Assembly (NCBI GenBank): GCA_022841325.1
Contig: JALHRS010000015.1
Span: 25,432 to 89,431, forward strand
Length of the DNA stretch: 64,000 nucleotides
Source: Lysobacterales bacterium
Lineage (GTDB): Bacteria > Pseudomonadota > Gammaproteobacteria > Xanthomonadales > SZUA-5
Direction: 5' to 3'
A program made the translations under genes and the position numbers. Positions 32,294 to 42,019 of the stretch are shown piece after piece; position 1 is the first letter of the stretch, and every line of letters starts with the position of its first letter. A model generated the notes under the pieces. It was not told the origin of the DNA and did no database searches. It was given only the letters and a program-made list of their open reading frames with translations.

Positions 32294-34675
32294 TCAGCCC
32301 GCCTTCTCCGCCGCATGCTTGGCCAGCATCATCCAGGTCTCGATGACGGTGTCGGGGTTCAGCGACACGCTTTCGATGCCCTGGTCGAGCAGCCATTCGG
32401 CCAGATCCGGGTGGTCCGACGGACCCTGGCCGCAGATGCCGATGTACTTGCCGCGGGCCCGGGCGGCCTTGATCGCCATCGACAGCAACGCCTTGACGGC
32501 ATCATTGCGCTCATCGAAGAGATGGGCGATGACTGCCGAATCGCGATCCAGGCCCAGCGTGAGCTGGGTCAGATCATTCGAGCCGATCGAGAAGCCGTCG
32601 AACAGATCGAGGAACTGATCGGCCAGCAGCGCATTCGACGGCAGCTCGCACATCATGATGACCTTGAGGTCGTTCTCGCCGCGCTTGAGGCCGAATTCGG
32701 CCAGCGTTTCGATGACCTTGCGGCCTTCGTCGACGGTGCGCACGAAGGGAATCATGGCCCAGGCGTTGCTCAGGCCCATCTGCTCGCGGACCTTCTTCAG
32801 CGCCCGGCACTCCAGTTCGAAGCAGGGCTTGAAGCTGGGATCGATATAGCGCGAGGCGCCGCGGAAACCCAGCATCGGGTTTTCCTCGTGCGGCTCGTAG
32901 GCCTCACCGCCAAGCAGATTGGCGTACTCATTGGACTTGAAGTCCGACAGTCGCACGATCACCGGATTCGGCGCAAAAGCCGCGGCGATGGTGGCAATGC
33001 CCTCGGCCAGACGATCGACGTAGTAGCTGACCGGATCGGCGTAGCCGGCGATGCGCTCGTCGATGCGTGCGCGCAGTTCCGGCGTCTGCTGGTCGTACTC
33101 GAGCAGCGCCCGCGGATGCACGCCGATATGCGAGGCGATCACCATTTCCAGGCGGGCCAGACCGACGCCGGCATTGGGCAGCATGGCAAAATCGAAGGCG
33201 CGCTCCGGGTTGGCCACATTCATCATGACCTTCAGCGGCGCCGGCGGCATATCGCCCAGCCTGGCCTCGTGGCGGTCATAGCGCAGCAGTCCCTCGTAGA
33301 TGAATCCGGTATCGCCCTCGGCGCAGGACACGGTCACATCCTGACCATCCCTCACCTGCCGGGTGGCATCACCGCAACCCACCACCGCCGGTACACCCAG
33401 CTCACGGGCGATGATCGCGGCATGGCAGGTGCGACCGCCGCGATTGGTGACGATGGCGCTGGCGCGCTTCATCACCGGCTCCCAGTCGGGATCGGTCATG
33501 TCGGCGATCAGCACATCGCCGGGCTGGACATGATCCATGTCGTCCAGCGACTTGACCACGCGGGCCGGGCCGGCGCCGATGCGCTGGCCGATCGCTCGGC
33601 CTTCGACCAGCACGGTGCCGCGTTCCATCAGCTTGAACTTCTCCTGCACCTGCAGGTGACCACGACTCTTCACCGTCTCCGGCCGCGCCTGCACGATGTA
33701 GAGCTTGCCGGTCAGACCGTCCTTGGCCCATTCCACGTCCATCGGCCGCTGGTAGTGCTTCTCGATGGTCACGGCCTGCCGCGCCAGTTCATGCAGATCG
33801 GCATCGTCCAGACTGAAGCACGTGCGCTCGGCAGCTTCAGTTTCAACGATGCGCACGCGCTCGCCCGGCGCGTCGCTGTAGATCATCTTCTGCTCTTTGG
33901 AACCCAGCCCACGGCGCAGCACGGCATGATGACCGCTCGCCAGCGTCGGCTTGTAGACATAGAACTCGTCCGGATTGACCGCACCCTGTACGACCATCTC
34001 ACCCAGCCCCCAGCTGCCGGTGATGAACACCACATCCGGGAAGCCTGATTCGGTGTCCAGCGTGAACAGCACGCCCGAGGCGCCGGTGTCGGAACGCACC
34101 ATCTGCTGGATACCAGCCGACAGATACACATCCTCGTGCTTGAAGCCATGGTGCACGCGATAGGCGATTGCACGATCGTTGTAGAGCGAGGCAAACACCA
34201 GCTTGATGGTCGCCAGCACGTCGTCGATGCCACAGACATTCAGATAGGTTTCCTGCTGTCCGGCAAAGGAGGCATCCGGCAGATCTTCAGCAGTCGCCGA
34301 GGAACGCACGGCCACCGCCGCGTTCTCGGTGCCGATCTTCTGGCACAGTTCGGCGTAGGCGGCTCGTACCGCCTGTTCCAGAGCGTCAGGGAACACGCCA
34401 TCGGCCACCCAGCCGCGAATTTCCTTGCCGACTTTCGCCAGCTCCGTCACATCCTCGATATCGAGCGTCTGCAGTCGCTCGTAGATGCGCTCGGACAAGC
34501 GGTTGGCTTCGATGAACTCGCGGTAGGCATCAGCGGTGGTGGCAAAGCCCCCGGGGACACTCACGCCCAGATGGGCCAGCTGGCTGATCATCTCGCCGAG
34601 CGAAGCGTTCTTGCCGCCGACCTGGTGCAGATCGGCCATGCCCACATGATCGAGCCAGAGGATTTGGGGATTCAC
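32294..34675 (-). CDS. ppsA: Phosphoenolpyruvate synthase
   Basis: The 793-residue enzyme makes phosphoenolpyruvate from pyruvate and ATP. The N-terminal ATP-grasp part has [30 protein letters not shown] and VDPEFYV-like stretches. The swivelling phosphohistidine domain has [15 protein letters not shown] with the catalytic His near 418. The C-terminal PEP/pyruvate barrel has [28 protein letters not shown], and [16 protein letters not shown]. Length is standard. The start is a GTG preceded by AAGGAG. Its regulator ppsR lies just upstream on the same strand, separated by a toxin-antitoxin pair. Confidence 0.97.
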   Translation of the reverse strand: MNPQILWLDHVGMADLHQVGGKNASLGEMISQLAHLGVSVPGGFATTADAYREFIEANRLSERIYERLQTLDIEDVTELAKVGKEIRGWVADGVFPDALEQAVRAAYAELCQKIGTENAAVAVRSSATAEDLPDASFAGQQETYLNVCGIDDVLATIKLVFASLYNDRAIAYRVHHGFKHEDVYLSAGIQQMVRSDTGASGVLFTLDTESGFPDVVFITGSWGLGEMVVQGAVNPDEFYVYKPTLASGHHAVLRRGLGSKEQKMIYSDAPGERVRIVETEAAERTCFSLDDADLHELARQAVTIEKHYQRPMDVEWAKDGLTGKLYIVQARPETVKSRGHLQVQEKFKLMERGTVLVEGRAIGQRIGAGPARVVKSLDDMDHVQPGDVLIADMTDPDWEPVMKRASAIVTNRGGRTCHAAIIARELGVPAVVGCGDATRQVRDGQDVTVSCAEGDTGFIYEGLLRYDRHEARLGDMPPAPLKVMMNVANPERAFDFAMLPNAGVGLARLEMVIASHIGVHPRALLEYDQQTPELRARIDERIAGYADPVSYYVDRLAEGIATIAAAFAPNPVIVRLSDFKSNEYANLLGGEAYEPHEENPMLGFRGASRYIDPSFKPCFELECRALKKVREQMGLSNAWAMIPFVRTVDEGRKVIETLAEFGLKRGENDLKVIMMCELPSNALLADQFLDLFDGFSIGSNDLTQLTLGLDRDSAVIAHLFDERNDAVKALLSMAIKAARARGKYIGICGQGPSDHPDLAEWLLDQGIESVSLNPDTVIETWMMLAKHAAEKAG

Positions 34676-34790
34676 CGGTGTCTCCTTGCAAGGTGCCGAA
34701 GTGCCGGGAATCGATCCCCGGCGCGAATCAGGCGCTGAATAGAGGCCGCGGATGATGCTTGGCCAGGCTAGAGTGCGCCAGCGAAAAAGT

Positions 34791-35210
34791 TCATCCCGAC
34801 CAGGGATTGATCAGTTCGATACCGCAGTTTTCGAAGTCGCGCGTGTTGCGTGTAGCCAAGGCGGCGCCATGTAGCCTGCAGATTGCCGCAATCTGGGCGT
34901 CTGCGAGACTGATTGGGCGCCCGAGGCGCTCTCTGACCAGGGCCAGATCCGCGAGCAGCACGGTGGCTGCGACGGTGTAGGGCAATACCCGACCGGAAAA
35001 GTCCTCCTCGATGATGCCGTTGATGGCTCTTTTCAGCTGCTCCTGGCGCCGACCTGGCGGCAGACGCTCCGCGCCATAGCGCAGTTCCGCAGCAGTCACC
35101 ACGGTGATCATGCACTCGTTGATCAGCAGTGAGGCAAACCAGTGTTGAACGGTGGCATCCGGTTTCTGCCGCATCAGCTCCGACAGCACATGGGTGTCGA
35201 GAACGATCAC
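34791..35210 (-). CDS. VapC-type PIN-domain ribonuclease toxin
   Basis: The 139-residue product is a type II toxin with a PIN domain. The acidic active-site residues are visible in [27 protein letters not shown] and TRNTRDFE. It closely follows the FitB/VapC pattern, ending INPW. The start overlaps the antitoxin stop (ATGA). All four acidic positions are present, so the toxin may be active. It lies between ppsR and ppsA, where no toxin-antitoxin pair is expected. Confidence 0.92.
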   Translation of the reverse strand: MIVLDTHVLSELMRQKPDATVQHWFASLLINECMITVVTAAELRYGAERLPPGRRQEQLKRAINGIIEEDFSGRVLPYTVAATVLLADLALVRERLGRPISLADAQIAAICRLHGAALATRNTRDFENCGIELINPWSG

Positions 35211-35455
35211 GCTTCGAAATCAGCCGGTCGGACGGCATCGGTGCGCTCCGGCACTTCCAGTTGAATCTCGCCCAGACCCTTGACGCGGGCGCGGATCGAC
35301 CTCAGCAGTTCCTCACCGGTGGCTGCAGAACTGTCAGTCGCCGCTGCCAGCAATCGGCGAACATGCTCCTCCATGGAAATCCCGCGTTCAGCCGCAGCGA
35401 CGCGCAAACGTCGCTTGAGGTTTTCGTCGATGTTACGCACCGTCAACACACTCAT
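35207..35455 (-). CDS. FitA/VapB-like ribbon-helix-helix antitoxin
   Basis: The 82-residue product starts MSVLTVRNIDENLKRRLRVAA, the DNA-binding ribbon-helix-helix start of FitA-like antitoxins. A C-terminal toxin-binding tail follows, ending VRPADFEA. It is co-translated with the PIN toxin through a four-base overlap and probably represses the pair at the palindrome 35484-35495. A longer frame to 35494 would begin inside that operator and is not favoured. Confidence 0.92.
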   Translation of the reverse strand: MSVLTVRNIDENLKRRLRVAAAERGISMEEHVRRLLAAATDSSAATGEELLRSIRARVKGLGEIQLEVPERTDAVRPADFEA

Positions 35456-35483
35456 CGCTGCCTCCAATGACATCAATGCTGTC

Positions 35484-35522
35484 AATGACGTCATTATCTG
35501 ACCCAGCTGCTCGCGCTGGCAA
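35484..35522 (-). promoter_or_regulatory. Promoter and palindromic operator of the toxin-antitoxin pair
   Basis: On the minus strand TTGCCA (35517-35522) and GATAAT (35493-35498) are separated by 18 bases, a good sigma70-type pair. A perfect 12-base palindrome AATGACGTCATT (35484-35495) overlaps the -10 element and extends over the likely start site. Ribbon-helix-helix antitoxins bind such palindromes to repress their own operon; that this is the site is inference from position. Confidence 0.65.
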
Positions 35523-35564
35523 GTGCTTCGTCTCCCGGCTGCCGCCGGAGGCTGAGGAGGATTC

Positions 35565-36389
35565 TCAGTACAACTGCCGGTTCATCCCCAGCGACTGCAT
35601 GATCTTGCTGGCAATTTCCTCGATGCTCATGTGGGTGGAGTGCATCACCGGAATCGATTCGCGCTTGAAGAAGCGCTCGGATTCCTCGACTTCCCAACGG
35701 CATTGATCCATCGATGCATAGCGGCTGCCGGCCCGCCGCTGTTCGCGGATCTGGGCGAGACGGCGCGGATCTATGGTCAGGCCATAAATGCGCTCGCGAT
35801 GCGGCCTGAGCTTGTGCGGCAACTCGCCGTTTTCCAGATCTTCGGGCAACAAGGGGTAGTTGGCGGCGCGCACGCCGTAATGCAGCGCCATGTACAGACA
35901 GGTGGGGGTCTTGCCCGAGCGCGACACGCCCATCAGGATGACTTCGGCATCGCTGAAATTGGACTGCACGCCGTCGTCGTGGGTGAGCGCGTAGTTGGTG
36001 GCATTCATGCGCGCCTCGTACTCGGCCGAATCGGCGCCGCCATGGGCCTTGCCCACCTTGGGCGTGCGCGGCACGCCCAGTTCCTGCTCCATCGGCGGAA
36101 TGAAGGGCGCAAAGACGTCCAGCATCAGGGCCCCGCTCTCGGCGATCAGCGAGGACAGATGCCCATCGACCACGGTGTTGATGACCACCGGGCGATAGCC
36201 GGTATCGTCGCCAAATCGGCGAATTTCCTCGGCTGCGGCGCGGGCCCGGGCCTCGTTGTCCACGAAGGGCAGTCGACGCGTCTGGAAGGGAATGCCGTCA
36301 AACTGCGTCAGCACGCTGTGCCCGATGGTCTCCGCGGTCACCCCGGTACCATCGGAGACATAGAAGATGGCGCGTGCTTTGGTAATCAT
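35565..36389 (-). CDS. ppsR: PEP synthase regulatory protein (kinase/pyrophosphorylase)
   Basis: The 274-residue product is the DUF299-family enzyme that switches PEP synthase off and on by ADP-dependent phosphorylation and Pi-dependent dephosphorylation of a threonine. Seen are the start AIFYVSDGTGVTAETIGHSVL, the P-loop GVSRSGKT (residues 154-161), and YPLLPEDLEN with GLTIDPRRL. The ATG at 36389 gives the normal family start; an upstream extension lacks similarity. Its target ppsA lies downstream on the same strand. Confidence 0.95.
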   Translation of the reverse strand: MITKARAIFYVSDGTGVTAETIGHSVLTQFDGIPFQTRRLPFVDNEARARAAAEEIRRFGDDTGYRPVVINTVVDGHLSSLIAESGALMLDVFAPFIPPMEQELGVPRTPKVGKAHGGADSAEYEARMNATNYALTHDDGVQSNFSDAEVILMGVSRSGKTPTCLYMALHYGVRAANYPLLPEDLENGELPHKLRPHRERIYGLTIDPRRLAQIREQRRAGSRYASMDQCRWEVEESERFFKRESIPVMHSTHMSIEEIASKIMQSLGMNRQLY

Positions 36390-36588
36390 CCTGGGCCTGC
36401 AGCGGTTGCTCGAGAGCTTCGATACTACGGGTCGAGCCGGCATTGAAGTGTCACCACTCGTGCGCTATCGCTCTCAAACCGGACCGCTGAGGGTCAAGGG
36501 CGTACCACGGAGAGCTGGCTGCGATTGACGAGACCGCTGCAAACGCGTTCTATTGCAGCATCGAGCTATTCGATCCACAGGCAAGCCC

Positions 36589-37437
36589 GTGAACTATCGC
36601 CATGCGTTTCATGCAGGAAATTTTGCCGATGTGCTCAAGCACGCAGTGCTGGTGGGACTGATCGAGGCGCTCAAGCACAAGAACACGCCCTTCTGTGTGA
36701 TCGATACCCACGCCGGACGGGCCCGCTATTCGCTGAGCTCCGAAGAAGCGGAGAAAACCCGGGAGTTCGCCAGTGGCATCACGCCGCTGCTGGGTTTGAG
36801 CCAGTTGCCGAGCTTGCTGCACGTCTATCTGAATCTGGTGCGATCCTTCAATGCCGGACATGCCAACGCCCTGCACACCTACCCGGGATCGCCGCTGATT
36901 GCGGCTTCTCTGATGCGGGAGAACGACCGCCTGATCGCCTGCGAACTGCAGCCCGATGAAGCCCGCCACCTGAAGCAGGAATTCGCCAGGGATGCACGGG
37001 TGGCCTGCCACCATCGCGATGGCTATGAGGCGCTGCGGGCCCTGCTGCCCCCCAGGCAAAAGCGCGGGCTGGTACTGATCGACCCGCCCTACGAGGCCCA
37101 ACTGGGCGAATTCGATTCGATCATCGACGGCCTGACCGAAGCCCACAAGCGCTGGCCTACAGGCACCTATGCGATCTGGTATCCGATCAAGCTGCGCCAG
37201 GACATCGAAATCTTCTACCGGCGGCTCGCCACGCTGCCCTTCGAGAGCATCCTGCTGGCCGAGTTCTGCCTGCACCAGCCCAACAGCGCGCTGCGCCTGA
37301 ATGGCTGCGGGATGGCGCTGATCAATCCGCCGTACCGATTCGATCACACCCTGGCCGAGGTACTGCCAGCCCTGGCCCGGGCGCTGGAGCAGAGTCGTTA
37401 TGGCAGTCACGAGCTACGCTGGCTCAGGCAGGGCTGA
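36589..37437 (+). CDS. rlmJ: 23S rRNA (adenine(2030)-N6)-methyltransferase
   Basis: The 282-residue enzyme adds a methyl group to A2030 of 23S rRNA using S-adenosylmethionine. It starts [18 protein letters not shown], the RlmJ N-terminus, read from a GTG at 36589. Other landmarks are [20 protein letters not shown], and the catalytic motif DPPYE (about residues 165-169), with YAIWYPIK and [10 protein letters not shown]. An in-frame ATG-like start at 36553 would add 12 unrelated residues, so the GTG is preferred. The gene is divergent from ppsR. Confidence 0.95.
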   Translation: MNYRHAFHAGNFADVLKHAVLVGLIEALKHKNTPFCVIDTHAGRARYSLSSEEAEKTREFASGITPLLGLSQLPSLLHVYLNLVRSFNAGHANALHTYPGSPLIAASLMRENDRLIACELQPDEARHLKQEFARDARVACHHRDGYEALRALLPPRQKRGLVLIDPPYEAQLGEFDSIIDGLTEAHKRWPTGTYAIWYPIKLRQDIEIFYRRLATLPFESILLAEFCLHQPNSALRLNGCGMALINPPYRFDHTLAEVLPALARALEQSRYGSHELRWLRQG

Positions 37438-37505
37438 GTCCGATCGCGGGCCCGCGCTGCCTCAAACCTGCGCCACCGGCGCATTCACGAGCGGGAGCAA
37501 ACCCC

Positions 37506-37877
37506 ATGAAACTTGGTGCTTTTTCGATCAGTCTGGCAGTCAGGGACATCGCTGCTTCGCGGGCCTTCTACGAGAAGCTCGGCTTCAGCGTATTCGGCGG
37601 CAATCAGGAACACAACTGGCTGATCCTGAAGAATGGCGATCATCTGATCGGCTTGTTCCAGGGCATGTTCGAGCGCAACATGCTGACCTTCAATCCGGGC
37701 TGGGACCAGAACGCCCAGGCGCTGGATGAATACACCGATGTGCGCGAACTGCAGCGCCAGCTCAAGGCGCAAGGTGTGGCACTCACCACCGAAGCCGACG
37801 AAAACAGCACCGGCCCGGCGCATATCGCCATGCTCGATCCGGACGGCAACCCGGTGCTGATCGATCAGCACCGCTGA
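37506..37877 (+). CDS. VOC (glyoxalase/bleomycin-resistance fold) family protein
   Basis: The 123-residue product has two beta-alpha-beta-beta-beta units of the vicinal-oxygen-chelate fold: [22 protein letters not shown] and the C-terminal [18 protein letters not shown]. Single-domain proteins of this size act as dimers in metal-dependent lyases, isomerases or as resistance proteins. The substrate is unknown. A conventional metal-ligand pattern is not obvious here. It stands between rlmJ and an uncharacterised gene. Confidence 0.85.
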   Translation: MKLGAFSISLAVRDIAASRAFYEKLGFSVFGGNQEHNWLILKNGDHLIGLFQGMFERNMLTFNPGWDQNAQALDEYTDVRELQRQLKAQGVALTTEADENSTGPAHIAMLDPDGNPVLIDQHR

Positions 37878-37955
37878 GCGTGACCGTCGCGTCTCTGGGT
37901 CGTCGCCGCTGATCCGCGTTAAACTGTAAATATTTCCGGCCGACCACGCTGAGCC

Positions 37956-38639
37956 ATGAGCGAACCGACCTTCCAGATCGTTTTCCGCGGCAAGATCCTG
38001 AGCGGGTTTGACCGCGAACTGGTGCGCAGCAATCTGGCGCAGCTGTTCAAGACCGCCCCAGAGCGCATGGACGCACTGCTCGACGCGCCCAAGACCGTGC
38101 TCAAGACCGGTCTCAGTCGGGATGCCGCGGGGCGCTATCAGGAGGCACTTCGTCAGGCCGGCATCATGGTGGCCGTGGTCAGCGACGCACCCATTGCGGC
38201 GGCGGTTCCTGCTGTGGCCACGCCAGCACCGTCCACCGAGACCGAGGCGCCGTCTGCGCCATCCAGCCCGACGGCAAGCACGGAAGCGGTCCAGACCGAC
38301 CAGGCGACGGTCGTCGCCGAATCTGCGGAGGGGTTGAGTCTGGCACCGCCCGGCGCCACGATCTTGCCACCGCCAGTGCGCAAGGTCGCGGAAATCGACA
38401 CCTCGGCCCTCAGTCTGGCCCAGCCTGGCGGGCCCCTGATCGACAAGACGCCGGTACCGCAGCCCGAATTCGATCTCTCCGGCATCAGCCTGGCCAATGA
38501 CGAGGGCCCGATTGACCGCACCCCCAAGGCTGCGGCTGCGACCATCGACGTGTCCGCGCTGAGCCTGGCCGAGCAACCGCCCGAACCCGAGCGCGAACCC
38601 AGCGCGCTGCAGAAGCTGCTGTCTGCTTCCATCGATTGA
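37956..38639 (+). CDS. Uncharacterised protein with repeated (L/I)SLA motifs
   Basis: The 227-residue product has an N-terminal domain (about 1-75: FQIVFRGKILSGFDRELVRSNLA) like that found at the start of several Lysobacterales and Pseudomonas membrane proteins. A Pro/Ala/Thr/Ser-rich linker follows. The C-terminal half has four short repeats: LSLAPPGATI, LSLAQPGGPLID, ISLANDEGPID and LSLAEQPP. Each lies near an acidic residue and a DTSAL- or DLSGI-type lead. No catalytic motif is seen. It ends ALQKLLSASID. The pattern suggests repeated docking peptides; the function is unknown. Confidence 0.8.
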   Translation: MSEPTFQIVFRGKILSGFDRELVRSNLAQLFKTAPERMDALLDAPKTVLKTGLSRDAAGRYQEALRQAGIMVAVVSDAPIAAAVPAVATPAPSTETEAPSAPSSPTASTEAVQTDQATVVAESAEGLSLAPPGATILPPPVRKVAEIDTSALSLAQPGGPLIDKTPVPQPEFDLSGISLANDEGPIDRTPKAAAATIDVSALSLAEQPPEPEREPSALQKLLSASID

Positions 38640-38650
38640 TACGACGAAAC

Positions 38651-38730
38651 GATCGCGGATGAATCCGCTCCCACGGGCGCGGTCACACGGCCACGGGCTT
38701 CCCTGTGGGAGCGGGCTCTGCCCGCGAAGG
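38651..38730. repeat. REP-like repeat pair
   Basis: GATCGCGGATGAATCCGCTC begins at 38651 and GTGGGAGCGGGCTCTGCCCG at about 38705. They are the same unit types as at 41861-41940 but in opposite order. They lie between two convergent genes. Confidence 0.8.
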
Positions 38731-38753
38731 CTCTTCCGACCTGGCCGAAGTCC

Positions 38754-40127
38754 TCAGATCCGACGCACCCGGAAACTCCGCCCCTTGATCTTGCCAGCGG
38801 TCAGCCGATCCAGCGCCCGTGCCGCGTGACGGCGATCGATGGCCACATAGGACCGCGTGGCGTAGACATCGATCTTGCCGATGGCGTCGGCGGTCAGACC
38901 GGCGTCTCCGGTGAGGGCGCCCAGAATGTCTCCCGGGCGCAGCTTGTCGCTGCGACCACCGTCGATGCGCAGGGTCACCATCTTGGCCGGTAGCGGGCTC
39001 GGCGCGCGGGTGCTGGTCGCGCCCGACTTGCTCCACATCAGCGGCGCACCTTGACTGGTTTCCAGCGCCAGTGCTCGCGGCAACTCGCGCGGCGTCACCA
39101 GGCTCAGGGCCAGACCGCTGCGCCCTGCCCGTCCGGTGCGACCGATGCGGTGCAGATAATCATTGGGATCGGGCGGCAGCTCGTAGTTGACCACACAGGC
39201 CAGCTCGGAGATGTCCAGACCGCGCGCGGCGACATCGGTGCCGACCAGCACGCTGCAGCTGCGGTTGGCAAAGCGCACCAGGACTTCATCGCGATCGCGC
39301 TGATCCTTGTCACCATGCAGCGCCAGCGCGGCGAAACCCATGCTCGCCAGCATCGCCGCCACCTCGTCGGTGTCGCGGCGGGTATTGCAGAAGATCACGC
39401 AGGATTCGGGTCGGCGCTCGGCCAGCAGATTGGCCAGCAACATCGGTTTTCCGGCGAGATCGACCTGGAAGAACAGCTGCTCGATGACCGGCTGTTCCGA
39501 GGCACCGTCGACCGTGACTTCGATCGGATCGCGCAGAGTGCTCTGGCAGATCGCCCGGATTTCCTCGGGAAAGGTCGCAGAGAACAGCAGGCTCTGACGG
39601 GTCTTCGGGGTCTTGCCGGCAATCTCGGTGATGGCCTCGGCAAAGCCCATGTCGAGCATGCGATCGGCCTCGTCGAGCACCAGGGTACGCACACCGTCCA
39701 GATGCAGCGCGCCCTTGCGGATCAGTTCCTGGATTCGTCCCGGCGTGCCGACGACCACATGCGGATCGTGCACCAGCGAGGCCAGCTGCGGCCGCAGGGC
39801 AATGCCGCCGCAGAGGATAGACAGCTTGAGGTTGGGAATGCCGCTGGCCAGACGCCGCAGCTGCTTGCCCACCTGATCGGCCAGTTCGCGGGTGGGGCAA
39901 AGCACCAGTCCCTGCACCTTGGTCAAGCCCGGATCCAGACGCTGCAGCAGACCCAATCCGAAGGCGACGGTCTTGCCGCTGCCCGTGGGGGCCTGCGCAA
40001 TCAGGTCCTTGCCTTCCAGAATCGGCGGCAGACTCTGCGCCTGTATCGGCGTCAGCTTGGTGTAGCCCGACGCGTCCAGCCCCTGCATCAGGGTGGGAAT
40101 CAAACCCAGTTTCGAGAATTCGCTCAT
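38754..40127 (-). CDS. dbpA: ATP-dependent RNA helicase DbpA
   Basis: The 457-residue DEAD-box helicase has the Q motif (TKLTPIQAQSLPPIL), Walker A (APTGSGKT), DEAD (VLDEADRMLDMGF), SAT (LFSATFP) and the C-terminal helicase motifs (VLVGTDVAARGLDI, YLHRIGRTGRAG). A DbpA-type RNA-binding domain follows (about 380-457, with VTLRIDGGRSDKLRPGDILGAL). That domain directs it to 23S rRNA hairpin 92 in ribosome assembly. The length is standard. It is convergent with the preceding gene and divergent from none nearby. Confidence 0.95.
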   Translation of the reverse strand: MSEFSKLGLIPTLMQGLDASGYTKLTPIQAQSLPPILEGKDLIAQAPTGSGKTVAFGLGLLQRLDPGLTKVQGLVLCPTRELADQVGKQLRRLASGIPNLKLSILCGGIALRPQLASLVHDPHVVVGTPGRIQELIRKGALHLDGVRTLVLDEADRMLDMGFAEAITEIAGKTPKTRQSLLFSATFPEEIRAICQSTLRDPIEVTVDGASEQPVIEQLFFQVDLAGKPMLLANLLAERRPESCVIFCNTRRDTDEVAAMLASMGFAALALHGDKDQRDRDEVLVRFANRSCSVLVGTDVAARGLDISELACVVNYELPPDPNDYLHRIGRTGRAGRSGLALSLVTPRELPRALALETSQGAPLMWSKSGATSTRAPSPLPAKMVTLRIDGGRSDKLRPGDILGALTGDAGLTADAIGKIDVYATRSYVAIDRRHAARALDRLTAGKIKGRSFRVRRI

Positions 40128-40164
40128 TGCCCATGATCGCAGGAATGGGCCGGCTTGGGCGTAA

Positions 40165-40635
40165 CTATCCAGAAACGGGTGAACAGCGGGCTCCCAGCGC
40201 CAACCAATGTGTCTGGAACTGCTCGGGCGTCATGATCACGAAGCCGGCTGCTGCGCGACTGCGCCTGGAAAGCACCAGCAGCGCACGATCACGACTGAGC
40301 AGGGCGCTGGCGCCGATTTCAGCCGCCAGTTCCACAAACATCTGATCATCGCCGTCGGCGCAGCGCGGAAGCCGAACATCAGCGCTGACTCCGGACCGTT
40401 CATGGGCGTGTATCCAGCGGTCGTAGCCTGCCTGTGCCTGGCGCTGCCGCGACGTCGGCACGGCCAGCCCGGGCCGCGCCAGCACCCGCAGCCACTCCTC
40501 GCGCATGGGCGTGGAAGCCAGCGCCCGCATCGAGCCTTCTTCGAGTGCCCGCATCAGCCAGAGGCAACGTGGATCCTCGAACACGAACAGATCGAGACAG
40601 ACGTTGGTGTCGATCACAAGCGTCATTGCGGTCAT
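40165..40635 (-). CDS. PIN-domain protein, putative toxin component
   Basis: The 156-residue product belongs to the group of PIN proteins annotated as putative toxin components. VIDTNVCLDLFVF has the first acidic residue, then MREEWLRVL, DDQMFVELA and LLSRDRALLVL carry the others. A ribonuclease function is expected. No antitoxin gene is adjacent: upstream sequence to the desaturase start and downstream to dbpA have none. Start codon choice between ATG 40635 and ATG 40626 is open. It could be a solitary toxin or one paired elsewhere. Confidence 0.8.
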   Translation of the reverse strand: MTAMTLVIDTNVCLDLFVFEDPRCLWLMRALEEGSMRALASTPMREEWLRVLARPGLAVPTSRQRQAQAGYDRWIHAHERSGVSADVRLPRCADGDDQMFVELAAEIGASALLSRDRALLVLSRRSRAAAGFVIMTPEQFQTHWLALGARCSPVSG

Positions 40636-40836
40636 GCCCGCATCATCGGCCCGAGCGCCTCCGTGAGCAATTGACACTCGCAGTTGCATTTCGTCTGCGC
40701 GGCCACATGTCAGACGGACCGTGCACTGTTTCACCATTGCCGGTGTCCTGTATTCACATCGCAGACCTTTGGGTGATTGCCCTTCGCGCTGTGGCACTGG
40801 AGAATCCATCCATCCTGACAGAAGCGACGCCCCAAA

Positions 40837-41850
40837 GTGAGTACTGCAGAACCCGGTTCGGTAGCCAATCTACGCCAGCTGTGCGCGCCCTTCGCCAAGC
40901 CGCATCTGGGCAAGGCCCTATGGCAGATCGCCGACACCCTGATCCCCTTCCTGGGTCTGTGGTCGTTGATGATCTATGGCGCCCTGTCCGACTGGAACTA
41001 CCTCTGGATTCTGTTGCTGGCGCTGCCTACCGCGGGCTTGTATGTGCGCCTGTTCATCATCCAGCACGATTGCGGGCACGGCTCCTTCTTTGCCAGCAGC
41101 AAGGCCAACAATTCGCTGGGCGCCTTTTTGGGAATCATCACCCTGTTCCCGTACAGCTACTGGCGCAAGACCCACGCCGTGCACCACGGCACCTCGGGCA
41201 ATCTGGATCGCCGCGAATTCGGCGACGTCGACACGCTGACGGTGCGCGAGTACCTGTCACGCTCGCGCTTCGGCCGCTTCTGCTATCGCTTCTATCGGGC
41301 CACGCCGGTGCTGCTGATCATCGGCCCGAGCTACCAGTTCATCATCAAGCACCGTTTCCCCTTCGATCTGCCACGCTCGTGGAAGAAGGAATGGGCCAGC
41401 GTGTGGCTCAACAATCTGGTGCTGGCACTGGTTTTCGGCGTGGTCATCTATGCGGTGGGCTGGAAGGCGCTGTTGATGGTGCACCTGCCGATCCTGCTGA
41501 TCGCCGGTGCCTTCGGGGTATGGCTGTTCTACGTGCAACACACTTTCGAAAACGCGTATTGGGTGCGTGGCAAGGAGTGGAGTTCCGAGCAGGCTGCGGT
41601 CGCCGGCAGCTCCTACTATGACTTGCCGCGGGTGCTGCACTGGTTCACCGGGAACATCGGCTTTCACCACATCCATCATCTGGCCAGCCGCATACCCAAC
41701 TACCGTCTGCACGAGGCCTTCAAGTCGCACCCGCTGCTGCAGAAAGCCCCGCGACTGACGCTGTGGACCAGCCTCAAGAGTGCCCGACTGAAGCTGTGGG
41801 ACGAGGACTTGCAGCGCATGGTCGGTTTCCCGCGGCGCGCCCGCGGTTGA
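40837..41850 (+). CDS. Fatty acid desaturase
   Basis: The 337-residue membrane enzyme carries the three histidine boxes of di-iron acyl desaturases: HDCGHG (about residue 77), HAVHHG (about 110) and HHIHH (about 275). Hydrophobic segments lie at about 35-70, 90-105 and 188-235. It introduces double bonds into acyl lipids using oxygen and an electron donor. The start is a GTG at 40837 with no strong ribosome-binding site, so the exact start is uncertain. REP repeats follow the stop. Confidence 0.9.
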   Translation: MSTAEPGSVANLRQLCAPFAKPHLGKALWQIADTLIPFLGLWSLMIYGALSDWNYLWILLLALPTAGLYVRLFIIQHDCGHGSFFASSKANNSLGAFLGIITLFPYSYWRKTHAVHHGTSGNLDRREFGDVDTLTVREYLSRSRFGRFCYRFYRATPVLLIIGPSYQFIIKHRFPFDLPRSWKKEWASVWLNNLVLALVFGVVIYAVGWKALLMVHLPILLIAGAFGVWLFYVQHTFENAYWVRGKEWSSEQAAVAGSSYYDLPRVLHWFTGNIGFHHIHHLASRIPNYRLHEAFKSHPLLQKAPRLTLWTSLKSARLKLWDEDLQRMVGFPRRARG

Positions 41851-41860
41851 GTTGAACCGT

Positions 41861-41940
41861 GCGCCGCGGGAGCGGGCTCTGCCCGCGAAGGCTTGCCCGT
41901 CCAACCGGGCCAGTCGCGGATGAATCCGCTCCCACAGTCG
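41861..41940. repeat. REP-like repeat pair
   Basis: GCGGGAGCGGGCTCTGCCCG begins near 41866 and GTCGCGGATGAATCCGCTCC near 41913, the same units as at 38651-38730. They sit between the desaturase and murB, which are convergent. The remaining bases to 42019 hold no gene I recognise. Confidence 0.75.
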
Positions 41941-42019
41941 AGGCCAGTCCCTGACGTAATGGCATGCAGCGGCAGGGCCGAGACTCCGGCAGACATGCCT
42001 GTGACCCCCGGATATTCTC

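Noticed and set aside
32153..34048. Long open frame antisense to ppsA
   Set aside because: It is His/Gln/Asp-rich composition typical of the reverse strand of a high-GC gene and shows no domain.
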